64,000 bases of DNA from Agromyces sp. S2-1-8 (GCF_021129215.1 NZ_JAJOLP010000001.1:744001-808000); one strand, 5' to 3'; counted from the stretch's first letter, positions 26,683 through 35,842 are shown. Notes: generated by a model from the letters alone, not told the origin. Numbers and translations are program-made.

Positions 26683-27003
26683 AACCGTGCTCGGTTTGGG
26701 TTCCGCCACGAACCTCGTTACGGTGGGGTGCGGTCCTGCAAGACCGTCCGCCCAGTCCGCGGTTCGATATTCCCGAACGGGAATCATCGGAACGTATGGT
26801 TCGGCGGCGAGGCATCCGGCCCCGATGGCCGACTGCGACGAAGCCCTGTTTCGCCCGGCGCCCCCATGATGCGCCCGGCTTGAGTGCCGGGCTTCCGACT
26901 CGCCGTCAACCCGGCCGTGACCCAGGAGTTCGGCGCGCCCGGACTCGACCGCGAAACGCCCGGCGTTCGCGGTGATCGGCGCGCGCCCTCGGGGAGCCAG
27001 ACC
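26683..27003 (+). other. Hairpin-rich non-coding gap before the betaine transporter operon
   Basis: This 321-base gap has no convincing gene but at least six short inverted repeats in order: AAACCG/CGGTTT (26682-26697, just after the zur stop, terminator-like), GGTTC/GAACC (26699-26714), CGGTC/GACCG (26731-26746), ATTCCCG/CGGGAAT (26769-26784), GAAC/GTTC (26790-26802) and GCCCGGC/GCCGGGC (26873-26892). It may be the 5' leader and operator region of the osmolyte transporter, or a small structured RNA. I recognise no known riboswitch consensus. A GGGAG ribosome site lies at about 26993. Confidence 0.45.
26769..26784. promoter_or_regulatory. Inverted repeat ATTCCCG-AA-CGGGAAT
   Basis: Perfect 7-bp arms around AA, 219 bp ahead of the ATPase gene. 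Its symmetry and lack of a T tract suit an operator better than a terminator. Confidence 0.4.
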
Positions 27004-28380
27004 ATGTCAGACACGACCGCACTCGAAGTGCGCCACCTCACCAAGTTCTTCGGCCGGAAGCCGCGCGAAGCACTGCAGCGACTGCGGCAGGGCGCCGGGC
27101 GCGACGAACTCGCGCCGCTCGGCACCGCCGCGGTCATCGACGCCGACTTCGACGTGCGGCGAGGTGAGATCTTCGTCGTGATGGGCCTCTCGGGCTCGGG
27201 CAAGTCGACGCTCATCCGCATGCTCAACGGGCTGGTCGAGCCGACCGACGGCACCGTCACCGTGATGGGGGAGCAGATCACCGGCGTGGCCCCGAAGCGA
27301 CTGCGCGCCGTGCGCCGCCGCCGGGTGTCGATGGTCTTCCAGCACTTCGCCCTGCTGCCGCATCGCACGGTGCTCGAGAACGCCGCCTACGGCCTCGAGA
27401 TCCAGGGCGTGCCGCCGGCCGAGCGCCGGGCCCGCGCCGAACGCATCCTCGAGCGCGTCGGCCTCGGCGGCTGGAGCGACACGCTTCCCTCGGCGCTCTC
27501 GGGCGGCATGCAGCAGCGCGTCGGCCTCGCCCGCGCCCTCGCCGCCGACACGGACATCCTGCTCATGGACGAGGCGTTCTCGGCGCTCGACCCGCTCATC
27601 CGGCGCGAGATGCAGGAGCAGCTCGTCGAACTCCAGCAGGAGCTCGGCAAGACCATCGTGTTCATCACGCACGACCTGAACGAGGCGATGTTCCTCGGCG
27701 ACCGCATCGCGATGATGCGCGACGGCCGGGTGGTGCAGATCGGCACCGCCGAGGAGATCCTCACCGATCCGGCCGACGACTACGTCGCCCACTTCGTGCA
27801 GGACGTCGACCGGGCGCGCGTGCTCACCGCGGGCAACGTCATGGAGGCGCCGCGCGCGGTCGCGACCGCCTCGGCCGGTCCGCGTGCCGCACTGCGCACG
27901 ATGCGCGACCTGCAGACCTCCATGGTCTTCGTCGTCGGAAACGGCCGGCGCCTGCTCGGCGTCGCGCACGACCGCGACGTGTTGCGCCTCGTGCAGCGAG
28001 GCGAGCGGGACCTCGGCCTCGCGATCAGCGACGACCATCCGGTCGTGGGCGTCGACGAGCACCTCGCCGAACTGCTCGGCAGCGCCGTCGAGAGCCAGCT
28101 CCCGCTCGCGGTCGTGGACGGCGAGGGACGCCTCCTCGGCGCCGTGCCCAGGGTGACCCTGCTCGCCGCGCTCGGTAACGTCAGCACGGACACCGCCGAG
28201 CAGGTGATCATCGACACGCCGGCCACGATCTCGGTCGACGTCATCACCGAGACCCTGCACCGCACCGCGGGTGCGGAGGCGGCGGTCGCCGACGCGCCGC
28301 CGGTCGAGACGGTGCCGGCGGAGACGGTGCCGGCCGACGCATCGCCCGTCGTGGTTGCGGGGGAGGGGAGCCTGGCATGA
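27004..28380 (+). CDS. Glycine betaine/proline ABC transporter ATP-binding protein (ProV/OpuAA-like)
   Basis: A 458-residue ATPase with Walker A GLSGSGKST, signature LSGGMQQRVGLARAL and Walker B ILLMDEAFSALDPLIR, wording specific to the ProV/OpuAA group. The C-terminal third (about residues 275-420) forms a tandem CBS-like pair (QTSMVFVVGNGRRLLGVAHDRDVL; QLPLAVVDGEGRLLGAVPR), the usual ionic-strength sensor. A 45-residue Val/Ala/Glu tail ends the protein. It energises osmolyte uptake. Its stop overlaps the permease start by ATGA. Confidence 0.93.
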   Translation: MSDTTALEVRHLTKFFGRKPREALQRLRQGAGRDELAPLGTAAVIDADFDVRRGEIFVVMGLSGSGKSTLIRMLNGLVEPTDGTVTVMGEQITGVAPKRLRAVRRRRVSMVFQHFALLPHRTVLENAAYGLEIQGVPPAERRARAERILERVGLGGWSDTLPSALSGGMQQRVGLARALAADTDILLMDEAFSALDPLIRREMQEQLVELQQELGKTIVFITHDLNEAMFLGDRIAMMRDGRVVQIGTAEEILTDPADDYVAHFVQDVDRARVLTAGNVMEAPRAVATASAGPRAALRTMRDLQTSMVFVVGNGRRLLGVAHDRDVLRLVQRGERDLGLAISDDHPVVGVDEHLAELLGSAVESQLPLAVVDGEGRLLGAVPRVTLLAALGNVSTDTAEQVIIDTPATISVDVITETLHRTAGAEAAVADAPPVETVPAETVPADASPVVVAGEGSLA

Positions 28381-29339
28381 CCGAGTTCCGCCTTCCGCTC
28401 GGCGAGTGGGTCGCCGCGTTCATCGATTTCATCACCGAGGTGCTCGGCGGGTTCTTCCGCGTCGTCCGCGATGTCTTCGCCGGCTTCTACGACCTCGTCG
28501 AGTTCGTGCTGCAGACGCCGCCGTTCTGGGCCGTCGTCATCGCCCTCGCCGCGGTCGCGTGGTTCGCGAAGGGCTGGAAGCTCGCCGTCGGCACCGCCGT
28601 CGGCCTCCTCGTGATCGTCGGCGTCGACCAATGGGACAACGCGATGGCGACCCTCGCCCTCGTGCTTGTCGCGAGCGCGATCGCCGTCGTCGTGGCGATC
28701 CCGGTCGGCGTGCTCGCCGCCCGTTCCGACGGGGCGTCGCGCGTCATCCGGCCGATCCTCGACTTCATGCAGACGATGCCCGCGATGGTGTACCTGATCC
28801 CGGCGCTCATCCTGTTCCGCGTCGGCGTCGTGCCGGGCATCGTCGCGACGATCATCTTCGCCATGGCCCCCGGGGTGCGCCTCACCGAGCTCGGCATCCG
28901 CGGTGTCGACCGCGAGGTGGTCGAGGCGGGGCACGCCTTCGGCTCGTCGCCGTGGCGCATCCTCCGCCAGATCCAGCTCCCGCTCGCGATGCCGAGCATC
29001 ATGGCCGGCGTCAACCAGGTCATCATGCTGTCGCTGTCGATGGTCGTCATCGCCGGCATGGTCGGCGCGGGCGGACTCGGCGGCGACGTCGTGCAGTCGC
29101 TCACGCGCATCGACGTCGGACTCGGATTCGAGGCGGGCATCTCCGTCGTGGTCCTCGCGATCATCCTCGATCGCATCACCGGAGCGCTCGGAGCCCCACG
29201 GACCCGGCGCCCGCGCCGGCAGCGAGGGGATGCCTCGGCGCCGACGAGGCACGCGTCGGGCGACGCGGGCCGCGGCCCCGGGCAGCCCGAGCCCGTCGCG
29301 GCGGGCGCCCGCGCCGAGGCATCCGCCCCGACCGACTGA
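28377..29339 (+). CDS. Glycine betaine/proline ABC transporter permease (ProW-like)
   Basis: A 320-residue permease with about six helices in the core and the EAA loop EAGHAFGSSPWRILRQIQLPLAMPSI. FMQTMPAMVYLIPALILFRVGVVPG is strongly ProW-like. The last 50 residues are a polar Arg/Ala tail. It overlaps the ATPase gene by 4 nt and is followed after 151 bp by the binding protein. Confidence 0.93.
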   Translation: MTEFRLPLGEWVAAFIDFITEVLGGFFRVVRDVFAGFYDLVEFVLQTPPFWAVVIALAAVAWFAKGWKLAVGTAVGLLVIVGVDQWDNAMATLALVLVASAIAVVVAIPVGVLAARSDGASRVIRPILDFMQTMPAMVYLIPALILFRVGVVPGIVATIIFAMAPGVRLTELGIRGVDREVVEAGHAFGSSPWRILRQIQLPLAMPSIMAGVNQVIMLSLSMVVIAGMVGAGGLGGDVVQSLTRIDVGLGFEAGISVVVLAIILDRITGALGAPRTRRPRRQRGDASAPTRHASGDAGRGPGQPEPVAAGARAEASAPTD

Positions 29340-29490
29340 CCGGCCTCGCTCGAGCCGCGACCGAAGCGTCGCATCGAGGCGGGCCGCCGTCTCGACACGG
29401 GTCCTCCTGCGTCGAGCGCCGCCCGGCCGACGGCGCTCCCATCGACCTCACCCCGACCCGCGACCCTGCTCGCGGAGGAAAGGAAGCACC

Positions 29491-30384
29491 ATGAAGCACC
29501 GCACCATCACGGGGGCGCTCGCCCTCGGCGCCGTCGCAGCCCTCGCCCTCAGCGGCTGCGCGACCTCCGCAGAGGCGGAGACGCTCGACAACGGCGACCG
29601 CAAGGACGTCACGATCGCCGTGTTCAACGGCTGGGACGAGGGCATCGCCGCGAGCGAGCTGTGGAAGGCCGTGCTCACCGAGCAGGGCTACGACGTCACC
29701 CTCGAGTACGCCGACCCGGCGCCCGTCTACTCGGGCCTCACGACCGACGACTACGACGTCACCCTCGACACGTGGCTGCCGATCACGCACGCCGACTACA
29801 TCGAGCAGTACGGCGACGACCTCGTCGACCTCGGCGCCTGGAACGAGGACGCGAAGCTCACCATCGCGGTGAACGAGGACGCGCCGGTCGACTCGCTCGA
29901 CGAGCTCGCCGCGAACGCCGACCTGTTCGGCAACCGGCTCGTCGGCATCGAGCCGGGGTCGGGCCTCAACCGGGTGACGGAGGACGAGGTCATCCCGACC
30001 TACGGCCTCGAGAAGGTCGAGTACCTCACGAGCTCGACGCCTGCGATGCTCTCCGAGCTCACGGCTGCGACCAAGGCCGGCGAGAACATCGCCGTCACCC
30101 TGTGGCGTCCGCACTGGGCGTACGACGCGTTCCCGCTCAAGGACCTCGAGGACCCCGAGGGCGCGCTCGGCGACGCCGAGGGCATCCACGCGTTCGGCGG
30201 CAAGAGCTTCGAGGCGAGCTTCCCGACGCTGAGCGGCTGGCTCGAGGACTTCGAGATGGACAGCGAGCTGCTCTTCTCGCTCGAGAACGCCATGTTCAAC
30301 GAGGCCGACACCGACGACTACGGGCCCGTCGTCGAGCAGTGGATCGCCGACAACCAGGAGTACGTCGACGGGCTCACCGAGTAG
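29491..30384 (+). CDS. Glycine betaine/proline-binding lipoprotein (ProX/OpuAC-like)
   Basis: A 297-residue lipoprotein with the lipobox LSGC (Cys23). The mature part reads KDVTIAVFNGWDEGIAASELWKAVLTEQGYDV, then TLDTWLPITHADYIEQYGDDLVDLG and VTLWRPHWAYDAFPLKDLEDP, the classic OpuAC betaine-binding fold with aromatic cage positions in WDEG, TWLP and RPHWAY. AGGAAAGGAAG precedes the ATG. It completes the V-W-X operon for quaternary-amine osmoprotectant uptake. Confidence 0.93.
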   Translation: MKHRTITGALALGAVAALALSGCATSAEAETLDNGDRKDVTIAVFNGWDEGIAASELWKAVLTEQGYDVTLEYADPAPVYSGLTTDDYDVTLDTWLPITHADYIEQYGDDLVDLGAWNEDAKLTIAVNEDAPVDSLDELAANADLFGNRLVGIEPGSGLNRVTEDEVIPTYGLEKVEYLTSSTPAMLSELTAATKAGENIAVTLWRPHWAYDAFPLKDLEDPEGALGDAEGIHAFGGKSFEASFPTLSGWLEDFEMDSELLFSLENAMFNEADTDDYGPVVEQWIADNQEYVDGLTE

Positions 30385-30560
30385 GGGAGCGGACTCCGCC
30401 GACACGACACGGCGGGTGGTGGATGCCTCGCGGCGTCCGTCACCCGCCGTCGTCATGTCGGCGCGTCATCCGGACGGGAGCGTCATCACCCCCGAACGAT
30501 GGTCATCGCCGTCGCGCGGTTCATGCGATCTGCGTGACACGGCCGCCGCCCGCCGAGGTC

Positions 30561-30566
30561 TAGCAT
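30561..30566 (+). promoter_or_regulatory. -10 box TAGCAT before gadB
   Basis: TAGCAT lies about 100 nt ahead of the preferred gadB start, giving a leader of about 90 nt; nothing else is recognisable in the 281-base gap 30385-30665. Confidence 0.35.
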
Positions 30567-30665
30567 CGCGATCGGATGCGACGTTCGGGGGAACGGCTCC
30601 TCTCGCTCGCGCACCTCGGCGATGCCCCGACGGCATCGCGCACGGCAACGCATGGAGGGATGACG

Positions 30666-32039
30666 ATGACCGAGCAGTCCGACAACGAGTACACCCCGAG
30701 GTTCGCGCGGCCGGGGGAGGCGACGGTCACCACGGGGCACCGCATCCCCGAGAACGAGTCGCTGCCGCAGACGGCGTACCAGATCATCCGCGACGAGGTC
30801 ATGCTCGACGGCAACGCCCGGCTGAACCTCGCGACCTTCGTCACGACGTGGATGGACGACGAGGCCAGGGCGCTGTACACCGAGGCGTTCGACAAGAACA
30901 TGATCGACAAGGACGAGTACCCGCAGACCGCGGCGATCGAGGAGAAGTGCTGGCGCATGCTTGCCGACCTCTGGCACTCGCCCGACCCCGACGGCACGAT
31001 CGGCACGTCGACCATCGGCTCGTCGGAGGCGGCGATGCTCGGCGGCCTCGCGATGAAGCGCCGCTGGCAGCAGGCCCGCCGCGCCGCCGGCAAGGACGCC
31101 TCCAAGCCGAACATGATCATGTCGAGCGCCGTGCAGGTCTGCTGGGAGAAGTTCTGCAACTACTTCGACGTCGAGCCGCGCTACGTGCCGGTGAGCGACG
31201 AGTACCCGATGCTCGACGGCGCCCAGCTCGAGGAGTATGTCGACGAGAACACGATCGGCGTCGTCGTGATCATGGGCGTCACCTACACGGGCGCGTACGA
31301 GCCGGTCAAGCAGATCTCGGAGGCGCTCGACGCGCTGCAGGCGAAGACCGGGCTCGACGTGCCGATCCACGTCGACGGCGCGTCGGGTGCGATGATCGCG
31401 CCGTTCATCCAGCCCGACCTCGAGTGGGACTTCCGGCTGCCGCGCGTGCACTCGATCAACACCTCGGGTCACAAGTACGGCCTCGTCTACCCCGGCCTCG
31501 GCTGGGTCGTCTGGCGCACCGCCGACGTGCTGCCCGACGACCTCATCTTCCGGGTGAGCTACCTCGGCGGCTCGATGCCGACGCTCGCGCTCAACTTCTC
31601 GCGTCCAGGGGCGCAGGTGCTCCTGCAGTACTTCCTCTTCCTGCGGCTCGGCGTCAAGGGCTATGCCGCGGTGCAACAGGCCTCGCAGGACGTCGCCGTG
31701 TACCTCTCCAAGGGCATCGCGGAGATCGGCGCCTTCGACCTGATCAGCGACGGCACCGACATCCCCGTCTTCGCCTGGCGGCTCAAGCCGGGGCACACCG
31801 ACAACTGGAACCTGTACCACCTGCAGGACCGCCTGCGGCAGAAGGGATGGCTCGTGCCCGCCTACCCGCTGCCCGACAACATGGCCGACCGCACGGTGCA
31901 GCGCATCGTCGTCCGCAACGGACTCAGCATGGACCTCGCCACGGATCTGCTCCGCGACATCCAGTCCGAGACCGCCTACCTCGACCAGCTCGAATCGCCG
32001 ATGCCCGTCGAGGGCAACCGTCCGGCTTTCCACCACTAG
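30666..32039 (+). CDS. gadB: Glutamate decarboxylase
   Basis: A 457-residue PLP enzyme that turns glutamate into GABA and CO2, using up a cytosolic proton. The PLP lysine is Lys270 in HSINTSGHKYGLVYPG, a motif specific to Gad; IGTSTIGSSEAAMLGGLAMKRRW and PIHVDGASGAMIAPF are also diagnostic. I choose ATG 30666 because GGAGGG lies 6 nt upstream; the frame is open to ATG 30576, whose extra 30 residues lack family resemblance. An amino acid antiporter follows 12 bp later, forming an acid-resistance pair. Confidence 0.95.
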   Translation: MTEQSDNEYTPRFARPGEATVTTGHRIPENESLPQTAYQIIRDEVMLDGNARLNLATFVTTWMDDEARALYTEAFDKNMIDKDEYPQTAAIEEKCWRMLADLWHSPDPDGTIGTSTIGSSEAAMLGGLAMKRRWQQARRAAGKDASKPNMIMSSAVQVCWEKFCNYFDVEPRYVPVSDEYPMLDGAQLEEYVDENTIGVVVIMGVTYTGAYEPVKQISEALDALQAKTGLDVPIHVDGASGAMIAPFIQPDLEWDFRLPRVHSINTSGHKYGLVYPGLGWVVWRTADVLPDDLIFRVSYLGGSMPTLALNFSRPGAQVLLQYFLFLRLGVKGYAAVQQASQDVAVYLSKGIAEIGAFDLISDGTDIPVFAWRLKPGHTDNWNLYHLQDRLRQKGWLVPAYPLPDNMADRTVQRIVVRNGLSMDLATDLLRDIQSETAYLDQLESPMPVEGNRPAFHH

Positions 32040-32051
32040 GAGGCGACTGAG

Positions 32052-33593
32052 ATGACCAAGCAGGCGACCGAGTCGCCGCGGCTCGGAAAGAACCACCCGC
32101 TTGCGCCGAAGACGGCGCACACGGCATTCCTCGGTGCCGGCCAGCTGGCCCTGCTCACCCTCGTCGTGGTCGCGAGCCTGCGCTCGCTGCCGGCGATGGC
32201 GGTCTACGGGCTCGGCAGCGTGACCCTGTACATCATCCCGGCCATCTTCTTCCTCATCCCCACCGCGCTCGTCGCGGCGGAGCTCGCGACGGGGTGGAAG
32301 GGCGGCGTCTACGTCTGGGTGCGGGAGGCCTTCGGCAATCGATGGGGCTTCACCGCAGTCTGGCTGCAGTGGATCCAGAACGTGGTCTGGTACCCGACGC
32401 AGATCGCCTTCATCGCGGCGGCGATCGCGTTCGTCTTCATGGATCCGTCGCTCGCGAACTCGGGCCTCTACACGGCGATCATCATCCTGGTGCTGTACTG
32501 GGGGTCGACGCTCATCGCCCTCCGCGGCGGCAACCTGTTCGCGAAGCTCGGGTCGTGGGGCGGCATCCTCGGAACGCTCTTCCCGGCCGCGCTGCTCATC
32601 GTGTTCGGCTTCATCTGGCTGGGCACGGGCGAGCCGAGCGAGGTGCCGCTCGGGGCGGCGAACATGATCCCGCCGTTCACGGGCATCGCGTCGATCGTGC
32701 TGATCGTCTCGAACATCCTCGCCTACGCGGGCATGGAGGTGAACGCCGTGCACGTGAACCAGATGAAGGACCCCGGCCGCGGCTACCCCAAGTCGATCCT
32801 GCTCGCATCGGTGCTGATCCTCGCGGTCTTCATCCTGCCGACGATCGCGATCGCGATCGCCGTGCCGAACAAGGACCTGGGGCTCACGAACGGCATCATG
32901 CTCGCGTTCCAGGAGTACTTCGACACGTTCGGCATGTCGTGGGCGACGCCCGTCATCTCGGCGCTCATCGCGGCGGGTGCGCTCGCCTCGGTGCTCACCT
33001 GGATCGCCGGTCCGTCGAAGGGCCTGCTCGCCGCCGCCGAGTCGGGGCTGCTGCCGCGCGGACTCCAGAAGCGCAACAAGGAGGGCGTGCAGTCGGGCAT
33101 CCTGATGCTGCAGGGCACGATCGTGACGCTGCTCGCGGCGATGTTCATCTTCATCCCCAACGTGAACTCGGCGTTCATCGCGCTCGTCGACATGGCCGCG
33201 GCGCTCTACCTGATCATGTACATGCTCATGTTCGCCGCCGCGATCCGGCTGCGCCGCAAGGAGCCCGACGTCAAGCGCGCCTACCGCGTGCCGGCGATGG
33301 GGTTCATCGCGGGCGTCGGGTTCCTGGGATGCCTCGCCGCCTTCTGCCTCGCGTTCATCCCGCCGAGCGGCTTCGACTCGATGTCGGCCGGCATGTACGC
33401 GCTGGTGGTGCTCGGCGTCATCCTGCTGCTGGGAGTGCCGCCGCTGCTCTTCTACGCGTTCCGCCGCCCCTCCTGGGACCTGCGGTCCGACGAGGAGAAG
33501 GCCATGCGCGGCACCCATCAGGAGGACGAGGGGGCACCGGCCGCCTCGGCCGCCTCGACCGCACCGTCGGGCGACGCCGCGACGAGCGGCTGA
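32052..33593 (+). CDS. gadC: Glutamate/GABA antiporter-type amino acid transporter
   Basis: A 513-residue APC-superfamily transporter with about 12 membrane helices. It has the GadC-like segments WKGGVYVWVREAFGNRWGF and AYAGMEVNAVHVNQMKDPGRGYPKS. Location next to gadB makes exchange of external glutamate for internal GABA the likely role. The acidic, Ala-rich tail may be the analogue of the C-plug of E. coli GadC but is not alignable by eye. A GGAGG site precedes the ATG. Confidence 0.88.
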   Translation: MTKQATESPRLGKNHPLAPKTAHTAFLGAGQLALLTLVVVASLRSLPAMAVYGLGSVTLYIIPAIFFLIPTALVAAELATGWKGGVYVWVREAFGNRWGFTAVWLQWIQNVVWYPTQIAFIAAAIAFVFMDPSLANSGLYTAIIILVLYWGSTLIALRGGNLFAKLGSWGGILGTLFPAALLIVFGFIWLGTGEPSEVPLGAANMIPPFTGIASIVLIVSNILAYAGMEVNAVHVNQMKDPGRGYPKSILLASVLILAVFILPTIAIAIAVPNKDLGLTNGIMLAFQEYFDTFGMSWATPVISALIAAGALASVLTWIAGPSKGLLAAAESGLLPRGLQKRNKEGVQSGILMLQGTIVTLLAAMFIFIPNVNSAFIALVDMAAALYLIMYMLMFAAAIRLRRKEPDVKRAYRVPAMGFIAGVGFLGCLAAFCLAFIPPSGFDSMSAGMYALVVLGVILLLGVPPLLFYAFRRPSWDLRSDEEKAMRGTHQEDEGAPAASAASTAPSGDAATSG

Positions 33594-33603
33594 GCGCGCC
33601 CGT

Positions 33604-33638
33604 CGAACGGCCCACGGGAGCATCCCGTGGGCCGTTCG
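33604..33638. terminator. Strong terminator-like hairpin after gadC
   Basis: A 16-bp perfect stem (CGAACGGCCCACGGGA with its complement) closes on a GCA loop, 10 nt after the gadC stop. No T tract follows, as is common in GC-rich Actinobacteria. Confidence 0.85.
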
Positions 33639-33681
33639 GCACCCCACCCGATCACAACATCGCAGCGACAGAAAGGCCGTC

Positions 33682-34506
33682 ATGCTCTTCGACATGAGCG
33701 CCACCCCGATCACGTTCGGCGACTTCGTCTGGACCGGTGACTTCACGACGATCGACCTGATCGCCGCGACGACGAACGCCCTCAACGGCGCGCTGCTCGC
33801 GCGCCGTCCCGATCACTACCGCAACTACACGATCGTCGGCATCCTCCTGATGGCGCTCGTCGGCGGCATCGGCGGCGGCGTCGCTCGCGACGTGCTGCTC
33901 GGCGACGTGCCGTCGGCGCTCACCAACCCGGCGTACATCCTGCTCTGCCTCGTCGCGGGACTCATCGGGTACGCGCTCGCCTTCAAGGGCGGGCAGCTGT
34001 TCCGCGAGGGACTGTTCCAGTTCATGACCTCGTTCTCGCTGCCCTGGTACGCGATCGTCGGGGCGCAGAAGGCGGTCGAGGCGGGGCTGCCCATCCTCGG
34101 CGCACTCGCGCTCGCCGTGGTCGGCCCGACCGCCGGGCGCTACTTCATCGACGTTACGAGCGGGGTGCCGCCGAAGCAGTTCATCCGCGGCGAGTGGTTC
34201 GTCGGCATCGCGGCGCTCACCGGGCTCGTGTGGATCGTCTGCGACGCGTTCGGCCTGAACACGTGGCTCGCGACCGGGATCGCCTTCATCATCGGATTCA
34301 CCCTGCGCGTGCTCGCGCTCTACCTCGGCTGGGAGGAGCCGCTCGCGAGGGAGCCGAAGGGCGTCTACCAGCACAGCAACGGGCGACCGCTGCTCGGCCG
34401 CAAGCTCGCGGGCAAGTCGGTGCGCGAGATGCGCGACCTCGGCCTGGTCGTCGAGACGGCGGCGCCGGCCGGTGCCGACGGCGGTGCTCCGGGCGATGCG
34501 AAGTAG
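33682..34506 (+). CDS. TRIC family (trimeric intracellular cation channel-like) membrane protein
   Basis: A 274-residue protein of the UPF0126/TRIC family with two copies of the three-helix domain. The glycine hinges are seen in LLMALVGGIGGGVARDVLLGDVP and ALAVVGPTAGRYFIDVTSG. Bacterial homologues form K+-permeable homotrimeric channels. A cytosolic tail of about 50 residues follows the last helix. An AGAAAGG site precedes ATG 33682. Location after gadBC, beyond a terminator, suggests but does not prove a shared role in charge balance. Confidence 0.87.
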   Translation: MLFDMSATPITFGDFVWTGDFTTIDLIAATTNALNGALLARRPDHYRNYTIVGILLMALVGGIGGGVARDVLLGDVPSALTNPAYILLCLVAGLIGYALAFKGGQLFREGLFQFMTSFSLPWYAIVGAQKAVEAGLPILGALALAVVGPTAGRYFIDVTSGVPPKQFIRGEWFVGIAALTGLVWIVCDAFGLNTWLATGIAFIIGFTLRVLALYLGWEEPLAREPKGVYQHSNGRPLLGRKLAGKSVREMRDLGLVVETAAPAGADGGAPGDAK

Positions 34507-34549
34507 CCCGAGGATCGCCCCGGCGGGGCGGATGGGCCAAGATGAGGGC

Positions 34550-35242
34550 ATGGCACGCGATGCGCCGTCACCGGATCGGCCGGCCCGCCCGACCCCGCAG
34601 GGCGATCGTCGCCTGCGCCGCGAGGCGTGGGGCTTCGCGCTCGGGTCGATCTGCTTCTTCGTCGGCCCGCTGCCGGCGTACGCCGCGTGGGCGGGCGACG
34701 TCGGCGTCGCGGTCACCTTCTTCATCGGGTCGCTGCTGTTCACGACCGCGGGATTCATCCAGCTGAGCCTGAGCGGGCGCCGCCCGCCTCGGAGGGGCAT
34801 GAACGCCGCCGACCGGGCCGACTGGTTCGCCGCGGCGATCCAGTTCGTCGGCACGCTCTTCTTCAACGTGAGCACCGGGTCGGCGCTCGTCGCGGCGGTG
34901 CAGCATCCCGATGCGGTCGGCGTCGGTTGGCGGCCCGACGCACTCGGCTCGATCGCGTTCCTCGTCTCGAGCGGCCTCGCGGTCGTCGCGACGAGGGACC
35001 GCGGGCGGCTCTGGGACCGCGACGCGCGCACCTGGCACGGCACGGGCCTCAACCTGCTCGGCTCGATCGCCTTCGGCGTCTCGGCGGTCGCCGCCTACGT
35101 CGTCCCGACGACCGGCGATCTCGTGAGTCTGTTCTGGACGAACCTCGGCACGGTGATCGGCGCGCTCTGCTTCTTCATCGCGGCCGTGCTGTCGCGACGC
35201 ACGGTGCTCCGCGAGGAGCACGAGGCGGCCGCCGCCTCCTGA
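34550..35242 (+). CDS. YrhK-domain membrane protein
   Basis: A 230-residue membrane protein with repeated helix pairs: [94 protein letters not shown] and [13 protein letters not shown]. The 'GS..F..G' pattern is that of YrhK domains, of unknown function. The start is uncertain: ATG 34550 follows GATGAGGGC, while ATG 34532 is also in frame. Confidence 0.7.
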   Translation: MARDAPSPDRPARPTPQGDRRLRREAWGFALGSICFFVGPLPAYAAWAGDVGVAVTFFIGSLLFTTAGFIQLSLSGRRPPRRGMNAADRADWFAAAIQFVGTLFFNVSTGSALVAAVQHPDAVGVGWRPDALGSIAFLVSSGLAVVATRDRGRLWDRDARTWHGTGLNLLGSIAFGVSAVAAYVVPTTGDLVSLFWTNLGTVIGALCFFIAAVLSRRTVLREEHEAAAAS

Positions 35243-35262
35243 TCCGGCTCCGCCGGCCGGAA

Positions 35263-35292
35263 TTCGGTCGCGACCGGGGCGTCTGGTAAGCT
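35263..35292 (+). promoter_or_regulatory. Candidate promoter of the ribosomal protein operon
   Basis: TTCGGT (35263-35268) and an extended -10 TGGTAAGCT (hexamer 35287-35292) are 18 nt apart, giving a leader of about 140 nt before rpmB. Confidence 0.45.
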
Positions 35293-35302
35293 GGCTCGTT
35301 GG

Positions 35303-35418
35303 CTGGGTACTTCCACTACCCAGACCGCGACAATCCCACGCAGATCACCGCGAGAAATCGCGCGATTCGGCGTGTGAGCGTCAGCAGACAAGAGACCTTG
35401 GGAGGGGCATCGCCCCTC
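35303..35418 (+). promoter_or_regulatory. Structured 5' leader of rpmB-rpmG-rpsN
   Basis: Three clean hairpins lie in the leader: CTGGGTA/TACCCAG around 7 nt (35303-35323), CGCGA-GAAA-TCGCG with a GNRA tetraloop (35349-35362), and GAGGGGC-ATC-GCCCCTC (35402-35418) ending 6 nt before the ribosome site GGAGGA. This is consistent with autogenous control by one of the encoded proteins. I do not recognise a catalogued leader. Confidence 0.5.
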
Positions 35419-35435
35419 GGTATTGGAGGAAACCA

Positions 35436-35672
35436 ATGGCAGCAGTGTGCCAGGTGACCGGCGCCGTTCCCGGCTTCGGTCACAACATCTCGCACTCGCA
35501 CCGCCGGACGAAGCGCCGCTTCGACCCGAACGTGCAGAAGAAGACGTACTACGTGCCGTCGCTTCGTCGGAACATCACGATCAACGTGTCCGCCAAGGGC
35601 ATCAAGGTCATCGACGCCCGTGGCATCGAGGCCGTCGTTCGTGACATGCAGGCTCGTGGGGTGAAGATCTGA
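35436..35672 (+). CDS. rpmB: 50S ribosomal protein L28, zinc-independent form
   Basis: A 78-residue L28 with [22 protein letters not shown] and the C-terminal [25 protein letters not shown]. Only one cysteine (Cys5) remains of the CxxC pairs that hold zinc in the C+ form, so this is the C- paralogue, like mycobacterial RpmB2. C- proteins replace their zinc-binding counterparts when zinc is short. GGAGGA stands 5 nt before the ATG. Its stop overlaps the rpmG ATG by one base. Confidence 0.96.
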   Translation: MAAVCQVTGAVPGFGHNISHSHRRTKRRFDPNVQKKTYYVPSLRRNITINVSAKGIKVIDARGIEAVVRDMQARGVKI

Positions 35673-35839
35673 TGGCGAAGCAGCAGGACATCCGTCCCAT
35701 CATCAAGCTCCGTTCGACGGCCGGCACCGGGTACACCTACGTGACCCGCAAGAACCGTCGCAACAACCCCGACCGCCTCGTGCTCAAGAAGTACGACCCC
35801 GTGGTGCGCAAGCACGTCGACTTCCGAGAGGAGCGCTAA
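35672..35839 (+). CDS. rpmG: 50S ribosomal protein L33, zinc-independent form
   Basis: A 55-residue L33 ([20 protein letters not shown], then [21 protein letters not shown]). It has no cysteines at all, so it is the C- form. TGATG overlap with rpmB and a 3-nt gap to rpsN show one operon. Order L28-L33-S14 is that of the Zur-controlled C- operon of mycobacteria and Streptomyces, but rpsR2 is missing here. Confidence 0.95.
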   Translation: MAKQQDIRPIIKLRSTAGTGYTYVTRKNRRNNPDRLVLKKYDPVVRKHVDFREER

Positions 35840-35842
35840 GAC

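Noticed and set aside
26755..26790. A tRNA-like T-arm word (GGTTCGATATTCCC)
   Set aside because: No acceptor stem, anticodon arm or D arm can be built around it.
30486..33785. A 1,099-codon open frame antisense to gadB and gadC
   Set aside because: Low-complexity Arg/Asp/His text with no motifs; the sense strand encodes two clear families.
35243..35435. Zur box upstream of the C- ribosomal operon
   Set aside because: I looked for an AT-rich palindrome like the one at 22477-22493 and found none.
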